Shown piece by piece: positions 9,206 to 17,081 of a stretch of DNA of 64,000 bases. This DNA comes from Bacillota bacterium (GTDB lineage: Bacteria; Bacillota; Clostridia; Oscillospirales; Ruminococcaceae). Below the pieces are notes generated by a model, which saw only the letters and a list, made by a program, of their open reading frames with translations, did not search any database and had not been told where the DNA came from. The DNA lies in NCBI GenBank assembly GCA_023421245.1, contig JAEZTV010000015.1:31608-95607 (forward strand), given 5' to 3'. The position numbers and the translations under genes were made by a program. The first letter of the stretch is position 1. Each line of letters begins with the position of its first letter.

Positions 9206-10050
9206 ACCATAAATCAAGCATGTCCCAGGGCGCTAAGAAGACCGTAATCTATGCTGTCTGCATTTTTCTGTCGATTTTAAGTATATTCCCGTTTTGGATT
9301 ATGCTTATGAATGCGACGCGCTCAACCTTTGAGATTCAGCAGACCGCCATTTCTCTTCTTCCGTCAAAGTTCTTATTGAGCAACTTTAAGGTGCTTATCA
9401 GTAAGAGCTTTAATCCGCTTGTCGGTCTTATGAACTCGATAATTATCTCCGTCAGTGCAACAGTGTGCACGGTGTACTTCTCGTCGCTTACCGCATATGC
9501 GCTGACAGCTTATGACTGGAGACTGCGCCAGCCATTCTTTACCTTCATTATGTGCGTGCTGATGATACCCGCGCAGATGTCGAGTATTGGTTTTTACCAG
9601 TTTATGTACAGTGTGGGCTGGACGAACAATTTACTGCCGCTGATACTGCCTGCCATCGCGGCACCCGCTACAGTGTTCTTTATGAGACAGTATCTGATTG
9701 CCACCCTGTCGCTTGATATTGTAAATTCGTCGCGTATAGACGGCGCTGGTGAGTTTTTTACATTTAACAGAATCATTCTGCCAATTATGAAACCCGCCAT
9801 CGCTACACAAGCAATCTTTTCGTTTGTTACCAGCTGGAACAACCTATTCATGCCTATGGTATTGCTGACGGACAAATCGAAATTTACGATGCCGATTATG
9901 GTAAGCTTGCTCAAGGGTGATATCTACAAAACCGAGTTTGGTTCAATCTATTTAGGGTTATCGCTCACAGTACTGCCGCTGTTTGTTATCTACTTCCTAT
10001 TGTCGAAGTACATTATCGCGGGTGTTGCACTGGGCGGTATCAAGGAATAA
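9202..10050 (+). CDS. Carbohydrate ABC transporter permease (MalG type)
   Basis: Second membrane subunit of the CUT1 importer, 282 residues with six membrane segments. The EAA-like loop is present but diverged (NSSRIDGAGEFFTFNRIILP, about residues 174-193), with the conserved DGA and G. The start ATG overlaps the previous stop, which indicates translational coupling; an AGGAGGGG ribosome site precedes it. The C-terminus ends in GVALGGIKE, similar to the GAVKG ending typical of MalG proteins. Confidence 0.93.
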   Translation: MNHKSSMSQGAKKTVIYAVCIFLSILSIFPFWIMLMNATRSTFEIQQTAISLLPSKFLLSNFKVLISKSFNPLVGLMNSIIISVSATVCTVYFSSLTAYALTAYDWRLRQPFFTFIMCVLMIPAQMSSIGFYQFMYSVGWTNNLLPLILPAIAAPATVFFMRQYLIATLSLDIVNSSRIDGAGEFFTFNRIILPIMKPAIATQAIFSFVTSWNNLFMPMVLLTDKSKFTMPIMVSLLKGDIYKTEFGSIYLGLSLTVLPLFVIYFLLSKYIIAGVALGGIKE

Positions 10051-10429
10051 ATCACAGGCGGGATACCCTGTTGTTATGCAAAAGCAAATCGCCGCACTAC
10101 TGGCGATCTGTATTCTTTAAACAACTTGTTTTACTAATTCATTCATATTTCTCTTTAGAATGAGTGCCTTTTCTATGAATTAAGCAGTAGTAGAAACGGC
10201 ATTTATTCTTGTAAAAAGCAGGTATCCACAAATGCCCTTTTACGGTATATTTATGTTATCTTAATCACTAGAAGGTATATATTTTAATACTGCTGTTTTG
10301 TAGCAGGCGGCGGCAAAGCCGCCGAAGAATTTACACAAAGGAATCTCTGCCTGCGACGACAGCCGCAAGCGACAGGTATTGCTTGTCGATTAAAAGCAGG
10401 TCTATGCCTTTAATGCAGAACCGTATAAT

Positions 10430-10575
10430 AATGTTAACTGAATAATTAAAAAATGCAGTCGCTGTGCGGCTGTAAAAGTATTTTTGAATTATTCATAGAC
10501 ATCAAGGAATGCCTGAATTGATAAAATGGCTTGAACAAGCCGTTTTTATCAATCGTGTGCTTCGGCACAGGCATT
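10430..10575. repeat. Interspersed repeat family C, copy 1 (three-way-junction-like)
   Basis: About 146 bases in the 569-base gap before the GH9 gene, repeated at 35878-36057. Shared blocks are CTGAATAATT, GC(T/C)GCTGTGCGGC, AAAAGTATTTTTGAATTA and TTCATAGACATCAAGGAAT. The 3' half can fold as a closed junction: outer stem AATGCCTG (10508-10515) with CAGGCATT (10568-10575), an inner hairpin of ATTGATAAAA with TTTTATCAAT plus GGCTTG/CAAGCC, and a second hairpin GTGC-TTCG-GCAC. The preceding part of the gap (10051-10429) shows a short GC-rich hairpin near 10308 and no gene. Confidence 0.7.
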
Positions 10576-10619
10576 ATAATACACCACGCGCGATTTTACG
10601 GCAAGGAGGATGCTTATAT

Positions 10620-12839
10620 ATGACACGAATTCTCGCATTGCTTATCGCTGTTAGCCTGCTTTTGTGCTGTTGTGCACCGTCAGAGCCGGTTGCCGATGTA
10701 CACGAGCCTGCTCCGCAGTCTTCTGAACCCGTGCTGGAGGTATCGGCCCCGGTACAGCAAGGTACAGATGGCGAGAAGATTGTAAACGGTGGATTTGACA
10801 ACGACATGAGTGACTGGTTCGCTTATTACGAGGGCGGCGCCAGCAACAATACCGTAGAGGACGGTATGTTAAAGGTAGATTATGAGAAAATAGGGCTTAA
10901 AGGGCACAGTGTTCAAATCTATCAGGATATTTTGAACGTGGAAGAGGGATGCCGTTACCGCGTAAGCTTTGACATGTACGCAACGGTACCGCGTACTGTC
11001 TGTGTTCGGGTACAGAAAAACGGCGGAGACTATTATGGATATCTTGAGGAGTTTGTTCAAATAACCACCGAAAAGACGCATTATGAGCTTGAATTTCAAA
11101 TGGAGCTTGCAACCGACCCGGCGCCTCGTGTTGCCTTTAATATCGGTAAATATGAAGAGGACGGCGAGATAGGGTTGCATCAGCTATATCTCGACAACGT
11201 CAGCATGATTATGTATGATGATTCGGAAAAAATCGTTGCAGAGGATAGCGGTACTGTCACCTTGCCCATTAACATCAACCAACTTGGTTATCGTCCGAAC
11301 GATTCCAAAGTAGCCGTATTCAGCGGCCAAGATACACAGTTTGATGTCGTGGATGCACAGACGGGCAGTGTTGTTTTTTCGGGTATCATTACCGGAAGCG
11401 TGCAGGATGCCGCATCCGGCCAAACGGTTCGTTATGGCGATTTCTCAGCCCTTACAAACACCGGTGAATACAAGATAAAAACTGAAAAATTGGGAGAATC
11501 GTTTCCGTTTACCATCTCGGACAGCGTGTACGACAGTGCGTTTGCGGATGTCATCAACCTGTTTTATCTTCAGCGGTGCGGTATGGAACTGCCGGCGGAT
11601 ACCGCGGATACATGGGCACATAAGGCTTGTCATACCGGGCACGCTACAGTCTACGGAAGCGGGACCAAGCTTGAGGTATCGGGCGGCTGGCACGATGCGG
11701 GTGACTATGGACGCTATGTCGTTCCGGCCGCAAAGGCAGCGGCCGACCTGATGCTTGCATATCAGTTCAATCCGCAAGCGTTTGCCAATCCGCTTTCATC
11801 GTCAGTGCCCTCTATCATTGAGGAAGTACGCTACGAGCTGGAATGGCTGCTCAAGATGCAGGACAGCGGTTCGGGCGGGGTATACCATAAGGTCACTACC
11901 ATGAACTTTGAAGGCGAGGTCATGCCGGATGAGGTGACAGACGAGCTGTTCCTCGCGCCGATCTCCACAACCGCTACCGCTACGTTTGCCGCAGTGATGG
12001 CAATGGCTTCAGAAGTTTACAAGCCGTTTGACGCTGCCTTCGCTCAAAAATGTCTGGCTGCGGCTGAAAAGGCCTGGAGCTTTACATTAGAAAACTCGTA
12101 CAAGACTTTTAAAAATCCTGTTGATATTGTTACGGGGGAATACGGCGATAACTTCACTGAGGATGAACGCTTCTGGGCAGCAAGCGAGCTGCTGAAGGCT
12201 ACCGGAAAGAAGGAGTATAACGATGCGGTCGTAAAGCTATATGAAGGCAGGATTCTCGCAGGGCTTGGCTGGGCAGATGTCGGTAGCTATGGCTCTTATG
12301 CTTACCTAACCACATCACAGGATAAGATAGATGGTGCGACGGCTGCAAAGATAAAGGAAGCCCTGCTTGCCGATGCAGATAAGTTGCTGAAAGCCTCGGA
12401 AGCTGATGGGTATCTAATCTCGCTTGGAACAAGCTACGGGTGGGGCAGCAACATGACAGTAGCCAACAACGCTATGCTGTTGTTGCTTGCAGATAAAATT
12501 GCGCCAAATACGGCATATAAAAAGACGGCTGCCAATCACCTGAACTATCTGTTTGGTAGTAACTGTCTGTCGTATAGCTATGTAACCGGATTCGGATCAC
12601 AGTCACCCGACAACACCCATCACAGGCCATCGATGGCGGTGGGCAAAACACTGCCCGGCATGCTGGTGGGGGGGCCGAACCGAAACCTTGAGGATCCTTA
12701 TGCGCGTGCGGTACTTAAGGATCTACCGCCCGCACAGTGTTATGCGGACAACAGTCAAAGCTTTTCAACGAATGAGATTACAATCTATTGGAACTCCCCG
12801 TTGGTTTTCTTAATGTCTTTCTTTGCAAAGGTGTATTAA
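10620..12839 (+). CDS. Secreted GH9 endoglucanase-type lipoprotein with CBM4/9-like module
   Basis: Predicted surface-anchored cellulase or beta-glucanase, 739 residues. A short signal peptide leads to a Cys-rich lipobox (LLLCCCAPSEP). Domains in order: a carbohydrate-binding module of the CBM4/9 type (about 50-198, EKIVNGGFDN to YLDNVSM), the immunoglobulin-like CelD N-domain (about 215-300, NINQLGYRP), and the GH9 (alpha/alpha)6 barrel (about 310-737). Catalytic signatures are WHDAGDYGRY (Asp 359 and Asp 362, the base that activates water) and NEITIYWNSPLVF (Glu 719, general acid), plus HHRPS. The start at 10620 is preferred to an upstream in-frame ATG (10509) because of AAGGAGG and the signal peptide. 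It supplies oligosaccharides to the upstream ABC importer. Confidence 0.9.
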   Translation: MTRILALLIAVSLLLCCCAPSEPVADVHEPAPQSSEPVLEVSAPVQQGTDGEKIVNGGFDNDMSDWFAYYEGGASNNTVEDGMLKVDYEKIGLKGHSVQIYQDILNVEEGCRYRVSFDMYATVPRTVCVRVQKNGGDYYGYLEEFVQITTEKTHYELEFQMELATDPAPRVAFNIGKYEEDGEIGLHQLYLDNVSMIMYDDSEKIVAEDSGTVTLPININQLGYRPNDSKVAVFSGQDTQFDVVDAQTGSVVFSGIITGSVQDAASGQTVRYGDFSALTNTGEYKIKTEKLGESFPFTISDSVYDSAFADVINLFYLQRCGMELPADTADTWAHKACHTGHATVYGSGTKLEVSGGWHDAGDYGRYVVPAAKAAADLMLAYQFNPQAFANPLSSSVPSIIEEVRYELEWLLKMQDSGSGGVYHKVTTMNFEGEVMPDEVTDELFLAPISTTATATFAAVMAMASEVYKPFDAAFAQKCLAAAEKAWSFTLENSYKTFKNPVDIVTGEYGDNFTEDERFWAASELLKATGKKEYNDAVVKLYEGRILAGLGWADVGSYGSYAYLTTSQDKIDGATAAKIKEALLADADKLLKASEADGYLISLGTSYGWGSNMTVANNAMLLLLADKIAPNTAYKKTAANHLNYLFGSNCLSYSYVTGFGSQSPDNTHHRPSMAVGKTLPGMLVGGPNRNLEDPYARAVLKDLPPAQCYADNSQSFSTNEITIYWNSPLVFLMSFFAKVY

Positions 12840-12868
12840 CATACCATTAAGAGTATCTTTGCCATTTC

Positions 12869-12904
12869 AACGAGCGCTCCATGAGGCTTCATGGAGCGCT
12901 CGTT
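12869..12904 (+). terminator. Terminator after the GH9 gene
   Basis: 16 bp perfect arms (12869-12884, 12889-12904) with loop GGCT, 29 bases after the stop. The 3' arm itself ends in GTTTT. Confidence 0.75.
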
Positions 12905-12916
12905 TTGGCATTACAA

Positions 12917-12954
12917 AACCAAAGAGGATTCGGTTTTCCGAATCCTCTTTGGTT
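12917..12954 (-). terminator. Second back-to-back hairpin, probable terminator for minus-strand genes
   Basis: 16 bp perfect arms (12917-12932, 12939-12954) with a 6-base loop. Read on the minus strand it is followed by TTTTG, so it probably ends transcription coming from the TnpV-like gene. Confidence 0.6.
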
Positions 12955-13038
12955 GGGGTGCCGTCGGGGTGTATGGTGTTATTAGAGGGGGAAGCCTTTG
13001 CGCCGGATTGCCGGACAAACCAGGCACTGAAACACACA

Positions 13039-13386
13039 CTATAGGGTTTTTAGTTCTTGTTCAAGCAGGGCAAGCATCAGGGAGTCGGCCTGAGCCTCTA
13101 TCGTAAAGGCGCTCTGCATCCTGCCCATTGGTATGCTGTTTTGAGTATATTCATGCTCTTTTAGGTGCTGTACCATCTTAATCTTCCATGTTTCGTATCT
13201 TGCATCCAGACAGAGTAAAAACTTGTTAAGATATCCGCTGGACTGCCACTGTCGATATAAATCAGGACGATGCTGCTGCAGATGTCTGCATACCGCAAGC
13301 CCGTATTTACCTAGGCTGCCTGCGAGGTCATCGGTGGAAGAGGTTGGATAGTACACATTGCCGCAGCAAATCGACAATCTGTTCAT
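13039..13386 (-). CDS. TnpV-like transposon-associated protein
   Basis: Small protein of 115 residues from ATG 13386 (GAAAGGA upstream); an ORF continues 29 codons upstream without a ribosome site. The segment LGKYG..., HRPDLY, a central SGYLNKFLL and a C-terminal helix with QADSLMLALLEQEL match the layout of the TnpV family found in Firmicutes transposons (GKYG, HRPGLY, LYPHLLEID). Role in those elements is unknown. No recombinase or transposase is visible nearby, so this is either a stranded remnant or a domesticated copy. Base composition here is more AT-rich than in the flanking operons, consistent with transfer. Confidence 0.5.
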   Translation of the reverse strand: MNRLSICCGNVYYPTSSTDDLAGSLGKYGLAVCRHLQQHRPDLYRQWQSSGYLNKFLLCLDARYETWKIKMVQHLKEHEYTQNSIPMGRMQSAFTIEAQADSLMLALLEQELKTL

Positions 13387-13644
13387 ATTAGTACCGTTCC
13401 TTTCTCGATGCCGCAAAGACAAAAAAACACATCCGCGAGACAAGTGCCTTTGTATCTTTGATATATTTATCATAGCACAGTCTGCGGACGAGATTTAAAA
13501 TATTTCGTAAAGCTTCTATTGATATATTACGAAGAAATTATAAATAAACTACGCGCATGGTAGACTAGGACGGTTGACATAACTCGTCAGTGCCACACTG
13601 CTTCACAGAATTCGTTAGGTTCGGGAATGAACATAAAATAAAGG

Positions 13645-14166
13645 TTATTGCGCTGTTTCACCTATAAAACCTGTATTCCATAGTTTTGGTCTCATGCTGC
13701 CATTACTATACTTCTTAAAGAATAAGACAAATTCATCTTCGTCAAACTCTCCGTTCTTTATTAAAATCTCCTGTTTTTTATTTGCCAGCTCAACTAAGTA
13801 TCCGGTCTCGTTATAACCGTTGTCAATATAGAACTTTTTGCGTCTTAGCCTTTGTTCAGTGTCTTTTGCATCCACATCACATCTTTCAATAGAAAGGATA
13901 ATTTTATTGTTGGGATATAATAATTGAACTTTGGCTAGAATATGACTTCCATATCCTTTTGACCGATTGTTTTCGTCAACTGCCAAAAACATAATCAATG
14001 TCAGGTTTTCAATTGTAGCCATATAAACAAAGCCATACAGGGTATCCTTATCATGAAAAGATAAGAAATCGGTGTTTGCTGGCTTTGCCATTAGAAGCAT
14101 CAACCAAAAAGGCATATGATCCTCTTTTGGAAAAGAAGATGTATAGATTTCTTTTATTTTTCGCAA
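13645..14166 (-). CDS. GNAT-family N-acetyltransferase, probably N-terminally truncated
   Basis: 173 residues of a Gcn5-related acetyltransferase. The acetyl-CoA motif A is visible as NNRSKGYGSHIL (R/Q-x-x-G-x-G/A type), preceded by strand LIMFLAVDE, and a C-terminal KFYIDNGYNETGYLVEL follows. The only available start is a TTG at 14166 directly after an in-frame TAA, and the protein begins inside the first helix (RKIKEIYTSSFP), about ten residues later than relatives of this type. Upstream, in another frame, lies the beginning of a different acetyltransferase. The simplest reading is a deletion that fused two paralogues; the core fold may still be complete. Substrate unknown. Confidence 0.6.
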   Translation of the reverse strand: MRKIKEIYTSSFPKEDHMPFWLMLLMAKPANTDFLSFHDKDTLYGFVYMATIENLTLIMFLAVDENNRSKGYGSHILAKVQLLYPNNKIILSIERCDVDAKDTEQRLRRKKFYIDNGYNETGYLVELANKKQEILIKNGEFDEDEFVLFFKKYSNGSMRPKLWNTGFIGETAQ

Positions 14167-14332
14167 TTACACCGATGAGCGAACCTCTGTCGCTTATGAT
14201 ATAGGCGCGCCTATCCCGAATCTTTCGTAAAAACTCGTTTTCGCTTATATGGGTATCAAGTGCAAACCAAAACGCTTTGTCAGCTTCAGTTGCGTATCGT
14301 ACTTCAAACATTTTACTCCTCTGCTGTAGCAA
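14051..14332 (-). pseudogene. N-terminal fragment of a second GNAT acetyltransferase
   Basis: Begins MFEVRYATEADKAFWFALD, a typical acetyltransferase first strand and helix, and keeps the family pattern through RGSLIGV (about residue 48, near 14190). After that the reading frame runs into the coding region of the next acetyltransferase in the wrong frame and the residues (IAKNKRNLYIFFSK...) no longer look like a GNAT. Motif A and the rest of the domain are missing. The gene therefore looks like a fragment left by a deletion whose right boundary lies at about 14165-14190. A single frameshift is unlikely because both pieces are N-terminal parts. Confidence 0.6.
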
Positions 14333-14344
14333 GAATCAATATAG

Positions 14345-14788
14345 TTACAGCTCTTTTTTTAAGTAAATCATGTCTACAAGCTGCACGCCGTCTTCAAACA
14401 TGGGGTGGTCGTAGTTATCCGTAAAAAAGTTATGAATTCTGTGGTAAAGTGAAAAGCCGTTTTTTTCATAAAAGCGCTTGCTTGAAGGAACATCGCCCGT
14501 TCCGACAATCATGGTTTTATAGCTGTCTTTGTAAAACTCCCCAATATATTCAATGAGCTTACTGCCATATCCCGCACCGTGCCATTTTTCATATGTCGCT
14601 ATGTTTTTAAGCTCACATGTATCGGGGCTTTCTCTTGTAACAACACATATGCTTTTCAACCCATTATCATACAAGGCAAACAGTTCTCCGCGTTCAAGAT
14701 ATCGGTCTATCATAGCTTCTGACTCATCGGCAAGTAAAAGCAGATCGATAAATTGCTTTTTGTTTTCATTTACAATTAAAATCTCCAT
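14345..14788 (-). CDS. GNAT-family N-acetyltransferase
   Basis: Complete small acetyltransferase, 147 residues from ATG 14788, which has AGGGGG at good distance; an in-frame ATG at 14872 lacks one. Motif A reads EKWHGAGYGSKLIEYI, preceded by CELKNIATYE, and the C-terminal region contains PSSKRFYEKNGFSLYHRI, typical of the acetyl-CoA fold. The end segment FFTDNYDHPMFEDGVQLVDMIYLKK resembles the small acetyltransferases often annotated near mobile DNA in Firmicutes. Substrate is unknown. It lies 12 bases upstream of the chimeric remnant and may share its transcript. Confidence 0.85.
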   Translation of the reverse strand: MEILIVNENKKQFIDLLLLADESEAMIDRYLERGELFALYDNGLKSICVVTRESPDTCELKNIATYEKWHGAGYGSKLIEYIGEFYKDSYKTMIVGTGDVPSSKRFYEKNGFSLYHRIHNFFTDNYDHPMFEDGVQLVDMIYLKKEL

Positions 14789-14890
14789 AAAAGCCCCCTG
14801 TAAATTCTCTGCAGCGCTAGTAACCAATGGGATATTAGTATCTTCAACGGGGTAGAATACCACTTGTGCCATGAGCGATTACAGATATAA

Positions 14891-14952
14891 CACATAAGCC
14901 GAACCTCTCGCTGACAGGAACATCCTGTTTGGCGAGAGGTTCGGCTTATGTG
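14891..14952. repeat. 62 bp long hairpin between tRNA-Arg and acetyltransferase gene
   Basis: Arms of 21 perfectly complementary bases (14891-14911, 14932-14952; right arm GCGAGAGGTTCGGCTTATGTG). Inside, ACAGGA and TCCTGT form a nested stem, giving a two-step hairpin. It starts four bases after the tRNA CCA on the minus strand. There is no T-run, so it may be a processing or termination structure, a small RNA or a mobile-element end. Confidence 0.7.
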
Positions 14953-14956
14953 CGTT

Positions 14957-15033
14957 TGGCGCGCCCGAAGGGACTCGAACCCCTGACCTACTGGTTCGTA
15001 GCCAGTCACTCTATCCAGCTGAGCTACGAGCGC
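14957..15033 (-). tRNA. tRNA-Arg (anticodon ACG), CCA encoded
   Basis: Reading the minus strand from 15033: acceptor GCGCTCG pairs with CGGGCGC, D arm GCTC...GAG(T), anticodon stem ACTGG/CCAGT with loop CTACGAA (anticodon ACG, reads CGU and after deamination CGC/CGA), T arm AGGGG-TTCGAGT-CCCTT, discriminator G and an encoded CCA. All stems close, with one G-T pair in the acceptor. Confidence 0.97.
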
Positions 15034-15219
15034 AACTTTATGCTGTAATCAGCCTTACTATAATATCATGGCCGAGCAGGCTTGTCAACTATTATGATGA
15101 GCATTTTTTGCAAAAGGAAATCACCCTTCTATGTGTTTGGAACAGTTTAACTGTCCGTTTTTTGGGACGCGTGATGGAATATAATAAGGATAACAACCAA
15201 CAAGAAAGCGGTGTATGGG

Positions 15220-15345
15220 ATGGATTACAAAATCAAACAGGTAAGTGGTCACGTTGAGGTATACGACGGGGACGGAAACTTTTTGTTTTCCGCCGACACT
15301 CAGGCCGAAGCATTAAATGAAATTCGTGAACTTTATGCAGCATAA
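15220..15345 (+). CDS. Small conserved-looking protein, 41 residues
   Basis: Short ORF MDYKIKQVSGHVEVYDGDGN... that ends in an amphipathic helix (AEALNEIRELYAA). The predicted pattern is three short beta strands with a DGDGN turn followed by one helix, a plausible autonomous mini-fold. Upstream AAGAAAGCGG gives a modest ribosome site. The sequence keeps a clean alternation of polar and hydrophobic residues that random ORFs rarely show. I recall nothing certain about its function; it is probably cotranscribed with the next small ORF 24 bases downstream. Confidence 0.6.
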   Translation: MDYKIKQVSGHVEVYDGDGNFLFSADTQAEALNEIRELYAA

Positions 15346-15369
15346 TACATGACGAAAGGAAGCATAGCA

Positions 15370-15528
15370 ATGACAGCATATCATCTGTATACCCGAATAA
15401 AGCATGTGAAATGGTACGATCCATTTCGACTTGAGGAGCAAACCGTAAACGGGGAGAGCACCTCTGCACAGGCAAACGACAATACGCTCACATACCCGAC
15501 GCCAATGGTACAGGCGGCATCGGCTTAA
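15370..15528 (+). CDS. Small protein, 52 residues
   Basis: ORF of 52 codons beginning MTAYHLYTRIKHVKWYDPF, with GAAAGGA nine bases before ATG 15370. The N-terminal half is aromatic and basic, the C-terminal half polar and probably unstructured. A hairpin terminator follows directly, which supports a short real transcription unit with the 41-residue ORF. No family recognised. Confidence 0.5.
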   Translation: MTAYHLYTRIKHVKWYDPFRLEEQTVNGESTSAQANDNTLTYPTPMVQAASA

Positions 15529-15572
15529 CAATACCCCGTCGTGTTTCGGTTTTTAAAAACGGCGGGGTATTG
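15529..15572. terminator. Bidirectional hairpin between small ORFs and ABC operon
   Basis: CAATACCCCG (15529-15538) pairs with CGGGGTATTG (15563-15572), with a 24-base interior that can extend the stem. It separates two convergent units. Confidence 0.55.
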
Positions 15573-15585
15573 TATCGCTGTGTTG

Positions 15586-16209
15586 CTACAGCTCTTTTTT
15601 GGAAAAAATGCCAACCGAGATACGGTACGATATCACCATCCATACCACAAGGATAAAGGGTGAGAGCGTAGCGAGCGTGCGCAGCGCTGCATCACTGGGA
15701 GCGGGGATATTGATCCTTGATAAAACAAGTACGCCCACCGATGGAATAATAACGAGAAGAAAGATCATAAGCCTTGCCTTTTCCACCCCAAAGCGATAGA
15801 TAAGTGGAATAAAAATGCTGATGATAAGCAGCGCAGCGCCCAGCATTGCAAGGTGTGTCACAACATATTCACTGTTCAGCCGCTCTCCCTGGTACAGCGA
15901 GTACGCGAAGGAAAGCAGAAAAGAGAGAACAGAGCCTGATGCCGCAAGAACAAACCCGAGCAGATATTTTGCCAGCACCGTTTCGGAGCGGGTGACCGGC
16001 ATGGTCATACCGTAGGCATCCCATTTTGCCTGCGCATCATAAGCAAACCCCGTCAGCACCATCATCGAAAAGTAGATTGTTATAATCGGCAGGATAAAAG
16101 AGGGATCACGCGTTAGCATACCCAGCACCGCAAAAACCGCGACGAGAATTAATATCTGGCGAAGGTTTTTCTTGCATACTAAAATGTCCTTTAGAACAAG
16201 CCCAAGCAT
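15586..16209 (-). CDS. ABC-2 type transporter permease
   Basis: Membrane subunit, 207 residues, with six hydrophobic stretches beginning near residues 17, 37, 82, 110, 137 and 175. The pattern (MLGLVLKDILVCKKNLRQ start, short cytoplasmic N-terminus, YDAQAKWDAYGMTMPVTRSETVLAKYLLG between segments 2 and 3) is that of ABC-2 permeases of the YtrC/BcrB kind in Firmicutes. The start overlaps the ATPase stop by one base, so it is coupled. Substrate unknown; such GntR-ATPase-permease sets often answer cell-wall-active antibiotics. Confidence 0.85.
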   Translation of the reverse strand: MLGLVLKDILVCKKNLRQILILVAVFAVLGMLTRDPSFILPIITIYFSMMVLTGFAYDAQAKWDAYGMTMPVTRSETVLAKYLLGFVLAASGSVLSFLLSFAYSLYQGERLNSEYVVTHLAMLGAALLIISIFIPLIYRFGVEKARLMIFLLVIIPSVGVLVLSRINIPAPSDAALRTLATLSPFILVVWMVISYRISVGIFSKKEL

Positions 16210-17075
16210 TACCGTTCCCCCTTTGCATAAAAAAGCATGATATCATCAAGCGATGCAGCATCTACGGTTATTTCAGGGTATCGTCGCTTAAACTCCCTGT
16301 GGTTCTTTGTGAGCAGGTGACAGCCAAAGCTGTTTTTACAAGTTCCCACAATACCGGATTTGTCAAAGCGTTCATAATCCCGTATACCGCATTTAATGAC
16401 AGCGTAGTTTTCCATAATGGCATCCTTGGTATCGGTTAAGGCTATTTTGCCATCATGAATAAACGTAATATAGTCTGCAACCTTTTCAAGATCGGTTGTG
16501 ATATGTGATGACATCAATATAGAACGTGATTCATCCTGTATAAAATCAAAGAATACATCAAGTATCTCGCTGCGTACCACGGGGTCAAGGCCGCTGGTCG
16601 CCTCGTCGAGAATCAGCAGCCGCGGTTGATGAGAAAGTGCCGCGGCGATGGAAAGCTTCATCTTCATACCACGTGAATACTCTTTGACGGTCTTTGCCAC
16701 TGGCAGACGGAACCGGTCAAGATAGCGCCCAAATAGTGTATCGTCCCAGCGGCCTTTGTAAATTCGCCGGAGAATGGCCGCAATTTCGCGGGCGCTTAGC
16801 GTTTCGTGAAAGCAGCTTTCGTCCAGCACCACGCCAAGCTGCGACTTAATGTCTTTCTCATTTTTCAGGTTATCCTGACCAAAGACGAGAATATTACCAG
16901 CATCCCGTCGAATCAGGTTAAGGATCAGCTTGATAATGGTCGTTTTGCCCGCACCGTTTTCACCGATCAGCCCCATAATAGACCCGGGCAAAACGGTTAG
17001 CGATACATCCTCCAGCATAAAGTCTGCATAGCTTTTGCACAGCCCCTTAATTTCCAAAATGTTGTCGTATTCCAT
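16209..17075 (-). CDS. ABC transporter ATP-binding protein (YtrB/BcrA type)
   Basis: ATPase of 288 residues with Walker A GENGAGKTT, Q-loop region near GVVLDE, a diverged signature YSRGMKMKLSIAAAL (the C-motif SGG is SRG), Walker B RLLILDEATSGLD and H-loop SSHI. A C-terminal extension of about 75 residues follows, typical of exporters of the drug or bacitracin group. It sits six bases behind the GntR stop and overlaps the permease, so all three genes form one unit. Confidence 0.92.
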   Translation of the reverse strand: MEYDNILEIKGLCKSYADFMLEDVSLTVLPGSIMGLIGENGAGKTTIIKLILNLIRRDAGNILVFGQDNLKNEKDIKSQLGVVLDESCFHETLSAREIAAILRRIYKGRWDDTLFGRYLDRFRLPVAKTVKEYSRGMKMKLSIAAALSHQPRLLILDEATSGLDPVVRSEILDVFFDFIQDESRSILMSSHITTDLEKVADYITFIHDGKIALTDTKDAIMENYAVIKCGIRDYERFDKSGIVGTCKNSFGCHLLTKNHREFKRRYPEITVDAASLDDIMLFYAKGER

Positions 17076-17081
17076 CCTGTA

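Noticed and set aside
10509..10619. Earlier start for the GH9 protein
   Set aside because: It would run through the family C hairpins, lacks a ribosome site, and places 37 residues before a perfect signal peptide with AAGGAGG at 10620.
12869..12954. Insertion-element ends suggested by two neighbouring perfect hairpins
   Set aside because: The two hairpins have unrelated stems and suit convergent terminators for the GH9 and TnpV-like genes better.
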